A stretch of DNA of 64,000 nt from Calycina herbarum. Lineage: Eukaryota > Ascomycota > Leotiomycetes > Helotiales > Pezizellaceae. Position numbers and translations under genes: made by a program. Below, piece by piece: positions 12,725 to 24,700 of the stretch. The stretch is from assembly GCA_001414485.1 (NCBI GenBank), contig LLEY01000048.1, forward strand, positions 1-64,000. The letters are read 5' to 3'. The notes below the pieces were generated by a model that saw only the letters and a program-made list of their open reading frames with translations, was not told the DNA's origin and did not search any database. Positions within the stretch are counted from its first letter, which is position 1, and every line of letters starts with the position of its first letter.

Positions 12725-14545
12725 ATGAAAATGGATCAGAGAAAGTCGGAGAAGATAATTGCCAAGCCCCCACAGAAAATACGTAAAGGTGCTAGGGGTG
12801 CACCGAAAGAGAAGACTGGGTGTCGGACTTGCAAGTATGTATATATTTCCTTTTCAAGTAACTTTCTCTTAGTTTGCTTTGCCACTTGGAAGTTGGAACG
12901 TTTCTCGTGACCTGATGAATTTGAAATCCCCCTGTTTGATATATATAAAGAGTTTGGGCTTCAATTCAGAATACATACTTACACTCATACCAGAATACGA
13001 CACAAAAAGTGTGATGAGATCAAGCCGTCCTGCTCTCAGTGCTCCAAGACTGGACGGAAATGTGACTTCCTCTCTTTACCGACATACACGGAACAAGGTC
13101 CATCAACAGGAATATATGGACCCCCGTTCCACGGCGGAAGAGCGACTGGATCTCCTACCACCAAGATCATTCAACAGCCATGCATGCTACCACCACTGAG
13201 TAGCGCAGACCTTATCCACTTCGACTATTTCTGCACAGTATGCACCAAAGAATTCTCCCCCTATTTCGAAACCAACCTCTGGGAACGAGTAATCCTCCGA
13301 GCAGCATGCACAGAAATATGCATACTCCACGCCGTCCTAGCAATCGGCGCGATAGGACGAGCTCAGAACCCCTCAAACCCCCTAACAACCTCAAGAGAAG
13401 CAAGTCTCGAGTATACTTTGAAACAATACAACCTCTCTATTCAAGAACTCAACCAAAGGCTTGATACTTCTGAACAAAGCTGGAAACTTGCCATCCTTGG
13501 GAGTTTACTTTTCATAACTATTGATGATCTCCAAGGACGAGATGATCGGGTACAGATACATCTCAAAAGTGCTTTTGCAATTTTGAGGGATCGACCTGCC
13601 GAACAGGAAGTTTCCTCCACTCGGAGGGGGATTTCGACGATGATTTCTGCAAAGCAATTTTCGTATAATGAGACGACACTACGTCTTGGAAACGAATCAA
13701 ACGATGATGATGAATTTAGCCATCTCATCAATGCCCTTTCGAGGCTTGACTTCAACTCAAACATCACCACACGCATGCATACCCCTCTACGACTTCAACT
13801 CCTACCACTGCTGTTCTCCAATCTAGCGCAAGCACGGAAAACACTCACCTCAATAATCACGGAAATGAGCACGCTCTTCCGCAGAAACACAACATCCGAA
13901 AAGACACTTCCTTCCTCGCCACTCCCACCCCACATAGCAGCAGATCTTTCAGCACTCAAAGCCCAACTGCAATCCTGGAAAATACTTTTCAACAACTTCA
14001 CAACTTGCAATCTAACTACAGACCCCATATCCCTGGGCGGTATAAAGATCCTACACATTCATCACCTGGTAGCAGAGATCCAAATAGCGACATACTTCCA
14101 AGGCAACGAAGGAGTGTACGATGAACATCTTCTAGCGTTTGGGCAGGTTTTACATCTTTCAACAGCAGTGATGGACACTGCCCACGCGGATTTCACGAAG
14201 CCAAGGTATGGGCCCTGTCGTATCCTTGATATTGGGGTTGTTCAACCGTTGTTCTTTGTGGCTCAGAAATGTAGAGACGGGGTGTTGAGAAGGAAAGCTT
14301 TTGAGATTATTAGGAGTGTGAGGCAGGAGAGGGTGCATGATGTCGTGCTCCTTGTAGAGGTTCTGAGATGGATAATCGAAAGAGAAGAGGCGGATATGGA
14401 AGATGGAGTAATAAAAGAGGAGAAAAGACTGTTCGAAGTGGATTTGGAAATGGAAGAGTATGTGTGCTGGGTCAAGGCATGGAGGAGACGAGTTGATGGT
14501 AGTTGTGAATTGCTATCTGCTGTCGTGACAGTTGATAGCATATGA
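12725..14545 (+). CDS. Zn(II)2Cys6 fungal transcription factor
   Basis: Nuclear regulator with a Gal4-type DNA-binding domain. Two exons, 12725-12834 and 12994-14545, joined by a 159-nt intron (GTATGT...CCAG) that falls inside the zinc cluster; 553 residues. The spliced cluster has spacing C-X2-C-X6-C-X6-C-X2-C-X6-C, with CRTC in exon 1 and CDEIKPSCSQCSKTGRKC in exon 2. A basic stretch precedes it (IRKGARGAPKEKTG). The remainder is a mostly helical middle region (SSADLIHFDYFCTVCTKEF, then ILRAACTEICILHAVLAIGA) as in the fungal-specific regulator family, and a C-terminus rich in Glu. The start is the ATG at 12725; a GTG lies one codon upstream. It is convergent with the isomerase gene (121 bp between stop codons) and may control its neighbours. 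Confidence 0.92.
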
Positions 14546-14666
14546 TAGCTGATAATTATGGCAATGGCCACTGCGCTTATCCACGCGCATTCTATGTGTA
14601 ATTACATCTCAACCCTGATACTGATCAGACTGTGGGGTATATGGTGTATCAGTCGTTCCTCATAGC

Positions 14667-15546
14667 TTATAGCTTCTCAAACCTAGGTGTGGTCTTCTTC
14701 AAGCCACTCATCATCGCTCTCTCAATGTCACTTGTCTGAATGCCAACGCTGTTCCAAACGCCAGTATACCGCAAGCTATCCGCCAGCTTATTGTCTTTTG
14801 CGTGGTTCAACAACTCCTTTGTGCCTTGCACAGCGATAGGGCTCTTCTCCGAAAGTAACTTTGCGATATCCAATGCCTTGCTCAACGCCGCCGCCTTATT
14901 CTCTTGAACATAACTGACGAATCCAACACGGAGGGCTTCCTCGGCACCGAAAACTCGAGCAGACAGGCTGACTTCTTTGACCCAGGAAAAGGAACCGACG
15001 ACTCGTGGTAAGCGGGAGAGGGTACCGATATCTGCGGCAAGTCCAACGTCTACCTCCTTGACCGCCATCTTGACATCGGAGGAGCAAATTCGGATATCGG
15101 CAGAAGTGCAGATGTCGATAGCCAGACCGAAGCTGATGCCGTGCATAACGCAGATGACAGCTACATTAATACCTCGTTAGCCAGGTCAACATTCTGCAGA
15201 GGCAGGGGCAATGCTTACGCTTCTCGCATTTCTCAATGCTGCTAATGCAGTTTTGGAATTCTTCGACATCTCTTCTGATGGCCATAGCTCTTCTTGCTGG
15301 GTCACTTCCGGCATGTCGAACTTGGCTTGCTGCTTGGACATCCAAACCCGAAGTGAAGGCACGTTCTCCGGCACCTGAGAGGATTATGGCTCGAACGTCG
15401 GGGGAGAGTGATAGAGTTTCGAAGACGGTCTTCATTTCAACCCACATCTCTTCAATGAAGGAATTGAGCTTTTGGGGACGGTTGATCTGGACGTGTGCGA
15501 CATATGGGGCTGGAGTCTCAACGATAAAGTGCTTGTAGGTCGCCAT
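14667..15546 (-). CDS. Delta3,5-delta2,4-dienoyl-CoA isomerase-like (crotonase fold)
   Basis: Crotonase-superfamily enzyme, probably isomerising dienoyl-CoA intermediates in beta-oxidation of unsaturated acyl chains. Exons 15546-15219 and 15160-14667 (58-nt intron, GTAAGC...GTAG) encode 273 residues; splicing restores EKCEKPVICVMHG. Residues matching the family's acidic catalytic triad are D131 (in SADIR), E145 (in KEVDVG) and D153 (in GLAADIGTLSRLP); that last block is characteristic of ECH1-type isomerases. The oxyanion-hole helix reads HGISFGLAID, with fewer Gly than usual. The C-terminus is FEKL, close to but not a standard SKL-type peroxisomal signal. The sole in-frame ATG at the N-terminus is at 15546. 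Its stop lies 121 bp from that of the regulator and its start 337 bp from the end of the monooxygenase gene on the same strand. Another crotonase activity cannot be excluded. Confidence 0.9.
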
Positions 15547-15883
15547 TGTGCAGGATTTGGTGTTGATTTGCAAGGCTATTGTGTTGTTTGAATTGTGATA
15601 GGGGGCCCCAAGACAGGAGATACTAATTGATTAGCAAGAGTCGGTAGCTGTGCTTCCCCTCAACTTGGATAGAAGTTTGTTAAAGGTGAGAAGCTGATAT
15701 CCTCTGTGGTTGTGTGAAATGAGAGTTGAGAAGGAGAGTAATCTGGGGAGATGCCGAGGTATAACGGACAATAGATATTCCGATCTCGACCAGACCGAGT
15801 ATCCGTCGTTTGCCCGATTTGCTTTGAAACTGCAATGGACAGGAGAATATGAAGTATCTCTATTCTATTCATTTGAGCTTCTT
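15547..15883. promoter_or_regulatory. Upstream region of the isomerase gene
   Basis: 337 bp between the start of the dienoyl-CoA isomerase-like gene and the stop of the FAD monooxygenase gene, both on the minus strand. It holds the 3' flank of one and the promoter of the other. No distinctive motif seen. Confidence 0.5.
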
Positions 15884-17221
15884 TTAAAATTGTTCCTTCT
15901 GAAAGGCTTCTTCTGCCTCCTTGTAACTATCATACCCATATAACCATCTCTGAGCCCACGAACATTGCCATCTACTAGGAAAGTCATGGTCCCCATCCCA
16001 TCCCTTCTCAAATATCTTATCCCTCTCCTGCTGTTTCTCTCCATCAGGCATATGGAAATCCTCCCTTTGCTTGAATGTCTCTTTCTGTATCCTTTCTCCC
16101 CTCCCCTTCCTCAATTTCTGATACAGCTGCGCAGCTTTAGGAAGTTGTTCCTTTTTCTTCTCCTGGCTCACTTTTCCCAACAAATACCCCAAAACAGCAC
16201 CATCCTCAAGAGAAGAATTCGCACCTTGCGCAAGGTAAGGCAGCATGGGGTGACAGCTATCTCCAGCCATCCAAAAGGTTCCCTTCTCATTACACCACTC
16301 CGGCAGCGGGGGATGATACATTAACTTCCACTTCGCAACCCTCTTCACCTGTCCCAAAAACCTTCTCAAAACCGGATCCCACCCATCGAAAAGAGCCCTC
16401 ATCTCCTCGACGTCACCCTCACTCTTACTGACTCCTTCCGGAAGATTGTCTGGACATAACAAAACGATGTTGTAGATGGCTCCAGCACGCATCGTGTAGG
16501 CGACGACATGTGTCTCCGGCCCAACCCAAAAATTAACATGACTATCAACAATAAACTTCCTCAATTCCTCTGCATCCTCTCCCGTCAAATTTGCCGTCTC
16601 AATCACAATCCTATACGCCAAATCGCCTGTTAAAACAGCCGGACTTGGTTTCCCCAGAAATTGACTGCGAGTCGTACTCCAAAGCCCTTCAGTACACAAC
16701 ACCACATCTCCTTGAACTTTCTCTCCGTTTTCAATGGTAACTTCTGCATTTTCGAGATCCACGGATGTGACACGGGATGAGAGACGGAAAGTTACTCCTA
16801 GCTCTTTACAACGATCTACCATTGCTTTTTGAAGATCTGAACGGTGCATTCCCCAAAACGGCGCGTTGTACCGTTCAGCAATTTGGTCTTGGAATTTCTC
16901 GGTTGTGGATAACACTTTGGTTCCATCGTATCGACGGACATTCAAAGTCTGAGGGAAAGTTGCACCGGGGAGGAGACGATCGTAGATTCCCCATGGTTTG
17001 AAGAGACGAGTGGCATTTGGTGTTAGTTGGAGACCGGCCTGGTGTGAGTTTTAGTTTTTTAATTTTGTTTGGAAAGAGGAGAGGGGGCTTACGCCGACTT
17101 CTTCAAGTTCTTTAACGGATTCTAGAATGGTGACTTTATGCTCTGGGTTTGCTAGTTTGGTTGAGAGGCCTGCTGATAGACCTGCAAGGCCGGCACCGAT
17201 GATTATTAGATGGATTGACAT
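15884..17221 (-). CDS. FAD-dependent monooxygenase, salicylate hydroxylase-like
   Basis: Class A flavoprotein hydroxylase that would use NAD(P)H and O2 to hydroxylate an aromatic or polyketide substrate. Exons 17221-17093 and 17038-15884 (54-nt intron, GTAAGC...CCAG) give 427 residues. The N-terminal GAGLAGLSAGLS (residues 9-20) is the FAD-binding dinucleotide motif. MHRSDLQKAM follows the substrate region, and the second FAD motif GDSCHPMLPYLAQGAN begins at G302. The helix continues into EDGAVLG, as in salicylate and 6-hydroxynicotinate-type hydroxylases. No signal peptide is visible. The start is the first in-frame ATG. Tandem on the same strand as the isomerase and near two regulators, it could belong to a small co-regulated locus; its substrate cannot be read from sequence. 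Confidence 0.92.
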
Positions 17222-17939
17222 TTTGGATTTCAAAGAACAAGGCTTTTACTTGAGAGTTCTTAGTAGAGTCAAATCAAGAAGCAAGTAAGTAAAAGGTACA
17301 GTTCTGGTGATGATTTGAGTCTAACTAGAGTGTAAATTGAACAAGTCAATTCTTGAGACGGGAAAACTTGAAAATTGTAGAAAGCAAAAGACATATTAAA
17401 GGTACAAAAAAACAAATCAACAAATCATCCCCTTTCGGTACTCTCGGCATCAAATAATGCGAATACACATCCCTCATCTCGAAGGCTTACGAAGTAGATG
17501 TGGACATAGAAGATATCAATGAGGGGCCCCGCGTTTCGTGGGGTGCGGGGTCATCTTAGGTGGATATTACGTCCACCTTGAATAAGATTGGAGGGAAGTC
17601 GGATAGAGATCTCGGCATCCCTCATAAAACTTTGTAGAGCAATCTTTAGAAACATATGAAGAGAAAGTTAGAGGCCGGAAAGAAGGAGAGCAATCACATG
17701 TTGGTCACGTTCTGGTCATGTGTGTAAATCGTTCCTTCCTTCTCAAGCGGAACCACCAGCAGCCAGGGACAAACTGGAAGGTGTATCCGAACTTCTCCGA
17801 GCTTCTTCCCATCGTTCCTTCCGCCGGCTTTAACGAGGTGGCAATTTTTCCAACAGAAGAATGGCCAGACTGCGTCACGAACATGCCACTCCTTCGACTC
17901 GTTCCTTCCCTCGAAATCGATCTTGTTTATAAGAGATAA
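17222..17939. other. Intergenic between monooxygenase and Tc1 relic
   Basis: About 720 bp. The first part is the monooxygenase promoter. From about 17694 there are partly open frames on both strands (73 codons plus, 101 codons minus) that resemble nothing recognised. No further feature supported. Confidence 0.5.
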
Positions 17940-18362
17940 CGAGCCTGGAGGCATAGGCCTGTGCGTACAGGGCATTTTAACGATTTTGACGATGGACATA
18001 AATTAATAATAAACTGCTGTGCCAAATTCTATATAAAACATGGTATTATCTTAATACTACACCCTTCTACCTCACCTGATATGAATCCTATAGAGAAGTG
18101 CTGGCGGTGGATTAAACAACGGCTTCATAGACGTGAACACCAACCTACGACTATAGAGGAGATGCGCTAAGCCGTGACAGAAGAATGGGAGGCTATACCT
18201 CAAGATTGGATTAATACATTGATTTAAAGCGGGAACATTGGGTTGCTGTACTTGTACAACGCCATGGGTGGTCTACTCCTAATTAAATTAAGTCTTTGCT
18301 CATGGTTCTAATGATTTATCGTGAAAATGCCCTGTACGCACAGACCTATGTCTCCAGGCTCG
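17940..18362 (+). mobile_element. Truncated Tc1/mariner-type transposon with TIRs
   Basis: A 423-bp element bounded by inverted repeats of about 43 bp: 17940-17982 and the reverse complement of 18320-18362. Both begin CGAGCCTGGAG and contain GTGCGTACAGGGCATTTT; about three positions differ. TAA flanks both ends, consistent with insertion at a TA-containing target and its duplication. Inside is only the C-terminal end of a transposase, with a stop and a frameshift, so the element is a non-autonomous, internally deleted copy. Confidence 0.85.
18000..18286 (+). pseudogene. Tc1/mariner transposase C-terminal fragment
   Basis: The reading frame contains AKFYIKHGIILILHPSTSPD followed by MNPIEKCWRWIKQRL, the hallmark of the last DDE/D catalytic block of Tc1-like transposases. 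It is interrupted by TAA after EEMR, where the family usually continues (a single C-to-T change could explain it). It then continues as VTEEWEAIPQDWINTLI, shifts frame once, and ends GWSTPN stop at 18284-18286, a typical Tc1-family tail. No N-terminal DNA-binding region is left. Not functional. Confidence 0.85.
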
Positions 18363-21300
18363 TAAGGGGAGAGGAACGAGCGGTTTCCAGGTCCCTTTGA
18401 TGTTGGGTAAATAAAATGAAGGGTGTCACCTACTTGAGGAATCCGTTGTTAAAATATCCTGTACTGTAATGTGTGAAAGCACGACCATACACCCTATGAC
18501 TACCATGAAGGAGTCCAGACACGGTTGGGAGACGAATAAAGGAAATGGGCCCACTCGTGAGTCGCTCTTTCCAATTCGAACGTGGCGACATCGGGAGGGA
18601 AGGAGCGAGCGAAAGAAGAGGGAACGAGAACGAAAGTAACTCTGAGGGAAGGAACAACAGTAAGGCGATACGAAATTTAGAGCCTCAGGTCATCGGTGAG
18701 AATTCATTTTCTCAATGCCAAGTGGTATCCGATGTTTTCAAGAGTTCCTCCTGCAAACAGCCGATATCAACGCAATGCAAATGTTGGGACCCTCGAGTGT
18801 TGAGGAACATTCCTTACATGATTATGCATTTACAGTTTCTGGATTTATCCGTGGAGGGAGTCCCGTGTTGGTGATCCATGGAGCTCTAGACATCAAGCTT
18901 GAGCATCGCTCGGTTGCTCACGACAAAGGAGCAGTAAATTGTCTACTTCGTACCTACCTATCTAGTTCTTGTTGTCCCAGACTTCTAGGTAACTCAAGTG
19001 AGTTAATTTCTACTTGGAACAGTTGAACAGCTCTTTTGGAACGAGCAACTAATTGCTCCAACTATCTAAGTTACTACTGTGGATTGTGCTGCAGGGTTGG
19101 AACAACGAGAACGAGGTATCTATTTACTGCTAATTCTGAGAGGGTGGTCGAACTTCGGTGTTGGAACTACACAGCTGCTAACAAAGCCTTCCAGTGTTCT
19201 GCGCGCAGAGGGTTGAAGGCACGAAGTATGGCTAATGTTGGTTAATTTAATTATGTCGCCGTGGATTTCAAAGAAGCTCATGAAAGTTCCTAACCGGTGC
19301 TGTTCCTGACGGATTGTGTTCCTCATCGAGGATGAAAATCCCGATCCAACGATTATCGTAGGGCCAGATTCATTCCTCAACGATGATTCGCGGGTTTACG
19401 AAGTCTATTCGTTGCTTCTGTTGTGTTAGAGTACTTGATGTAAGGTTAATGTATGTGTAACCACATTTCCATCTCAGACCTCCCACACTGATCTCTATTT
19501 ATTTATTACCCGGCAGTTATTCATTTATATGTTCGCCGACCTGAAGCAACCTGCCCCTCTTTTTCCAACTCTTGGTCTCCATCTGACCTCTGCTGCTGCA
19601 TGCGACGCCGACGGTTCCTCCCTCCCTTAAGGGACGAGCCGTCTCAAACGGCTCATATTTGCAAGGTCACTGTCGTTTTTGGCTGGCAGGGGGCGTCGGA
19701 CTTGACGCCTCAACCGAGACGGTTCTCGTCGGTTGTCGCTGTTTAATTCTCTCAAAAGGGGTTGATTGGGTGAGAGGGTCTGCGAGATTGATTAATTGCA
19801 TCCTTACGAATCGACCATCAGCAAGGCTGTTTGTGATTTGGCAATTGCTTCAGCGTTACACTCACAGAACAATCTAGTGAAAGAAAGTTAGCGAAACTCT
19901 ATTTCTCAATTCGCAATGCTCCCCACTTCATCTTTTGAACAGGCTCAGGCATTTCTCAGAAGGGAATTACCCAGAAGTACCTATTCTCCGCTCCTTTTTA
20001 ATGCGAGGTCTTTTGTGAGGTTTCGCTGACGGAGAATGTATTTTTGGAGTTCATTTCGAACTCGTGGTCAGGAATGAAGCGAGTGTGGTGCTCAAGTTAA
20101 TGCATCCTGCAGTCAAGATGAGATGAGCACAGAGTTGCGAAATGTTGTGGAGAGAAGTAAGGCATCGGACAACAAATCTGCAACACGGCAAGTTCCTTTG
20201 GATAAATATCCTCGCAAGCTGACAATGCGTGACATCCCCTGGATTTTCGAAAGTAAGTATGCAGATCATCAGAAATTTAGTTCGTCATCCGAGAAAGATC
20301 ATCCTTTTCCTGGTCAACGGCAACGGCTCCTGCCACCAGTCACCTGAGGGCTTGTGACCTCTGCGTTGTCCAGATATCGAGATCATCAAATGAAATTGTC
20401 TTCTGCGTTCTCCATCGTTTTTGATTTGATCATCGTTGGCTGTGGTGGCGTTCGAGCCACGATAGGGCATTCATATGCGATTTCCCCAGCCTATATTTGC
20501 GAATCCCTTCAAGTTTTAGTCGCCTGATGTTGTCGTGTCCGCATGCAACATCTCAAACTCATTCGTCTGAGGAAATAGACTTTGGTACAAGAGGAATGGA
20601 AGCAACAGAGAACAATGGTAGCGAGAAGAAGATTCATGCAACACAATGATGATACGAAGTATCTACGGATTTATTGGCTAAGGGAGTTGCAATGTTCATG
20701 CTGTTTGATTGACATTTTCCCTGAATATCTCGCCAAGATTGTGTGATCTTCAAGGCGTTCGGATGTTTATTTCATGAGGGAGGAACCGCTGGGGTGAAGG
20801 CCGGTGAAAGGAGCGTTGGTCGTTCAAGGTTGCTTCGTCAAGTCCTCGTGAGTTCCCCAAAGAAGAACTTTCTCCTGGGTTGCATCCTCACTGCAGCCGA
20901 AAAAGCACTCACCGCCCAACTTTCCAACCACCCCGTTGGCACCCTCGTTTGGTCTCAGAGGTGGCAGAGGATGGCTAGATGTTGCAAAATCGCCTGATTC
21001 GGCCATTTAAACTACTCCGACACTTATCGGCCTAGAAACTGTCAATTGCGGCCGTAAGAAATGGTAGCTTTAAGTACGCCTCCTTTTTCAGAGTCCTTCT
21101 TGGCGGATTTTGTCCGACATGTTTCCGCTCAAACCTCAGCGCTTCCAAAGTCCCCATTGTATCGCCCCACTGCTCTAAGCAAGTCGCTGCTCTCCTTTCT
21201 CCTCTCACTACCAGTACCCCCCCTCCCCTGTCCCTCTACAACGCAACGCTCCACTGGTCCGACCTCTATTGTACGTACAGCTCAACCCACGACAATCCCT

Positions 21301-21552
21301 ACCCCCCCCCCACCAGCAGGGCCATCTCCTCCCTGGACACCTCCTGCAAAGCAACCTCTCCTCCTGGACTTCTCCTCCTGGCTCCTGGTCAATTGTTGAA
21401 ACCCCGACAGGCTGCATGCCACTCCCGGTTGCCTACAGAATCTTACAACCATGCCGTGTCACTGCGACGGTATCTTTCGTCCTGTATCGCGGCTATATTC
21501 TACCTGCCATGAGCTTTGCAACACAACAAAGACTGGAACACGGTCGATAAAC
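18363..21552. other. Intergenic, no gene seen
   Basis: About 3.2 kb with only short open frames and no recognisable domains. The final few hundred bases (about 21060-21552) are C/T-rich and probably hold the promoter and first 5' untranslated exon of the fusion gene that starts at 21704. Confidence 0.55.
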
Positions 21553-21693
21553 GTAAGTGAGCTGCCAATTTCTTCAATTACCCGCAGGCACGTAATGTTG
21601 GTGGTGCTCTTGATCATCGTCCTTCGCACCTTGACTGACAATCGGACTTTTTCTCACATACATCAACCCTCAATACTAACGTCGACTTTCCAG
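21553..21693 (+). other. Probable 5'UTR intron of the fusion gene
   Basis: GTAAGT donor at 21553, a perfect TACTAAC branch site near 21674-21680 and a TTTCCAG acceptor ending at 21693, ten bases before the start ATG. If spliced, the frame upstream of the ATG carries an in-frame TAA, so the leader is untranslated. Confidence 0.65.
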
Positions 21694-21703
21694 ATTCTCG
21701 GAT

Positions 21704-24700
21704 ATGTTTGAAATCGACGAACGCAACCTTCCCATCGTGCGGACTCGTCAAGCACTCCTCCTCCTCGACCTACAAAACGATTTCATTTCCACTGGCGGTT
21801 TACTACCAGTAGAAGAACCGCCGGACTTTGTAAACAAGATCCTCCACCTCCTTCCACGCTTTCGAAATTCGGGAAACAACGTTATCTGGATTCGGAGTCA
21901 ATTCGAAGCTTCACGGCCCATCAACAACTCCCGCCGAGATAGCGAAAGTGTTATAACGGACGACCAGTTAAAACCCACCCATCGACGAGCCGGCCAACGA
22001 CGGGGTGACTCTGCGCGAAAGCCGTCACCGAAACTTCTCGAACAGCACAACAGGATAGCTCTGACTAACAGTCAAGAAGTTGAAAATGGGACATTAGAGG
22101 CAGAAGATGGAACCGAGGAGGCAGACGAGGTGGACGATAAAGTTGTTATAGATGAGACCTTCCTAACTCTTCCACCTGGCCGAGTACCTCGCGTTGTCGC
22201 ACCCGGATCTCCTGGAACCGGCTTCTCTCATCGGGCATTTGTGGGGGCGGATGAATCGAAGGACCTGATTTTCTGCAAAAGCTATTACTCTGCATTCAAA
22301 GATGGAACTCTTATGCAGGTTATGCGGGCCAAGTTCATCACAGAGATATTCCTCTGCGGGTCCTTGACAAATATAAGTATTTTCGCAACAGCAATGGATG
22401 CCGCTCGGCATGGATATACAATCACCATTCTCGAGGACTGCCTCGGGTACAGAAGCAAAGATAGACACGATGAGGCATTGAAACAACTAACGATAAAAAC
22501 TGGTTGCGATATAATAAGCAGTGAAGAACTGATAGGAGACATGGAACGCAAAGAAAAGGCACGAGCGAAGGCCCCCGTGAGAGTTGCTCAACACGAGAAA
22601 GGCGGTAGTTTGGAATCATTGATGGCGAGGATGAATATACGACGAAGGGATAATGCAAGACATGGCGCTGTTCCCGAGCCAGTGAATGATGAGGTGGCAG
22701 TGGCGTCCGGTGTGGTATCTGAGTCACTAGAATCCGACGAGACAATCACAAAACCCGTCGAAGCGCCAAAGAAAAGAGAAAGGGTTCCAACGAAGATCAA
22801 AACTCGAAGGCGCCATTCCAAATCAAGGGCCGACGACAAAGCATCGATTGCCGAAAAAGATTCGACCACACAACATAAGAGAAGCATTTCCCCAACGTCT
22901 GCAACATTAATTGGAGCAACTCAGGCACTCGAAAGCATATCCATTTCAGCAGAATCCGAAGAAAAACCAAGCTCTTCACTCGAATCATCACCGGAGCAGC
23001 CTATCAGTGAAGGAAGTCCAATTTCAGCATCGACAAAGTCAAGTGAGACAATGGAGGAATCTAAGCCTATCGCCGAGCGTCCGGCTTCAAGCCACAAGCC
23101 AGAGGAAGTGAAGACTGTCGTTGAAGAGGTACCACAGGTTGTTGGGGAGGTAGCAAAAATAGATGTCAAAACGGTTGTTGAAGAAGTACCAGAAGAACCC
23201 AAGCTCGTCAAAGAGGTGCAAGAAGCCGTCGAGGATGAGCCAGAACCTATTTGCGAAGGTGATACAACTGTCATCCAAAACCTACTTCCGGAAGATATGG
23301 CCAATGGAATATTTGAGAGACTTCGTGACGAAGTTCGATGGCAGAAGATGTTACATCAAGGCGGTGATGTTCCACGCCTGGTCTGCGTTCAAGGCAAACT
23401 CGGAGAAGATGGAAGCGTGCCCATTTATCGACATCCAGCTGATGAATCTCCTCCCCTCCTACCTTTCACGAAAACTGTTTCGTTGATTCAATCCAAGGTT
23501 GAAGAGAACCTTGGTCACCCAGTCAATCATGTATTGATACAATTTTATCGAGATGGAACGGATTACATTTCAGAGCACAGCGACAAAACTTTGGATATTG
23601 CACCCAATACTTTTATTGCGAATGTCAGTCTTGGTGCACAGAGGACGATGACCTTCCGAACCAAGAGACAGCCTGGTCCTGAAGGGTCCACATCAGCTCC
23701 TCGCCAATCTGTTCGCGCTCCGCTGCCTCACAACAGTATGTGCAAAGTTGGTCTAGTCACCAATATGAGATGGCTCCATGCGATCCGCCCGGACAAGCGT
23801 ATGGAATCCGAGAAATCACTCGAAGAGTTAGCTTTCGATGGTGGTCGTATCTCATTGACTTTCCGTAACATCGGTACATTCTTGAGTAAGGATCAGATGA
23901 CGATCTGGGGTCAAGGTGCTGTAGCAAAATCGAAAGAAGAGGCCAGAAGCGTGATGAACGGAAAAACACCCGAAGCCGAAGAAATGCTCATTGCTTTCGG
24001 AAAGGAAAACCGCCTTTCCGAATTCGATTGGCATGGAGTCTACGGTAGAGGATTTGATGGTAAGTAACCCCCTAACTTCGAGGCCATGTGCCTTTTGCCT
24101 TTACCCTTTAATAATGACATTGCTAACTTTAATCCACAGTGCTTCATATATCAAATAGTCGCAAGCTCTATCTATCTGGTGATAAGATTGCTGACATGGG
24201 AGTCAAGATTCAACTGGCTGAACTTGAATTCGACTGGGTCGAAGGGAACTTATCCCCTTCTTTCACCTGGAACTCAAGGAACAGCGTTGCACCGTCTTCG
24301 AAGAACCAATCACTCAAATTTGTGGACAACGACTTGAGCAAATCTACTGTTATCGGAGAACAATCTATTATGTTCTACCTCGAATGCGTTTACGCTTTCG
24401 TCACGAAGACACCCACCAACGCCGACCTCGCTCGTCAATTTACCCGCTTCGACCAATGTCGTACTTTACTCAGCAGATGGCGAGCAGTCCCATATACTGC
24501 TAAGCCTTTCCAACGGGAGATGGAGATTTGGGAAGCTTATGCGGGCGAGAATGAGTTTATTGCGTCGCAGAAGATTTCGGTTGTGGATTATGCTGTCTTC
24601 CCAATTTTGCACGAGATTTATACCGAGAGGCCGGATCTTGCTGTTGGGTATGATAAATTGCAGGCTCTTTATCATAAGTTGCGGGCACGAGATAGTGTTA

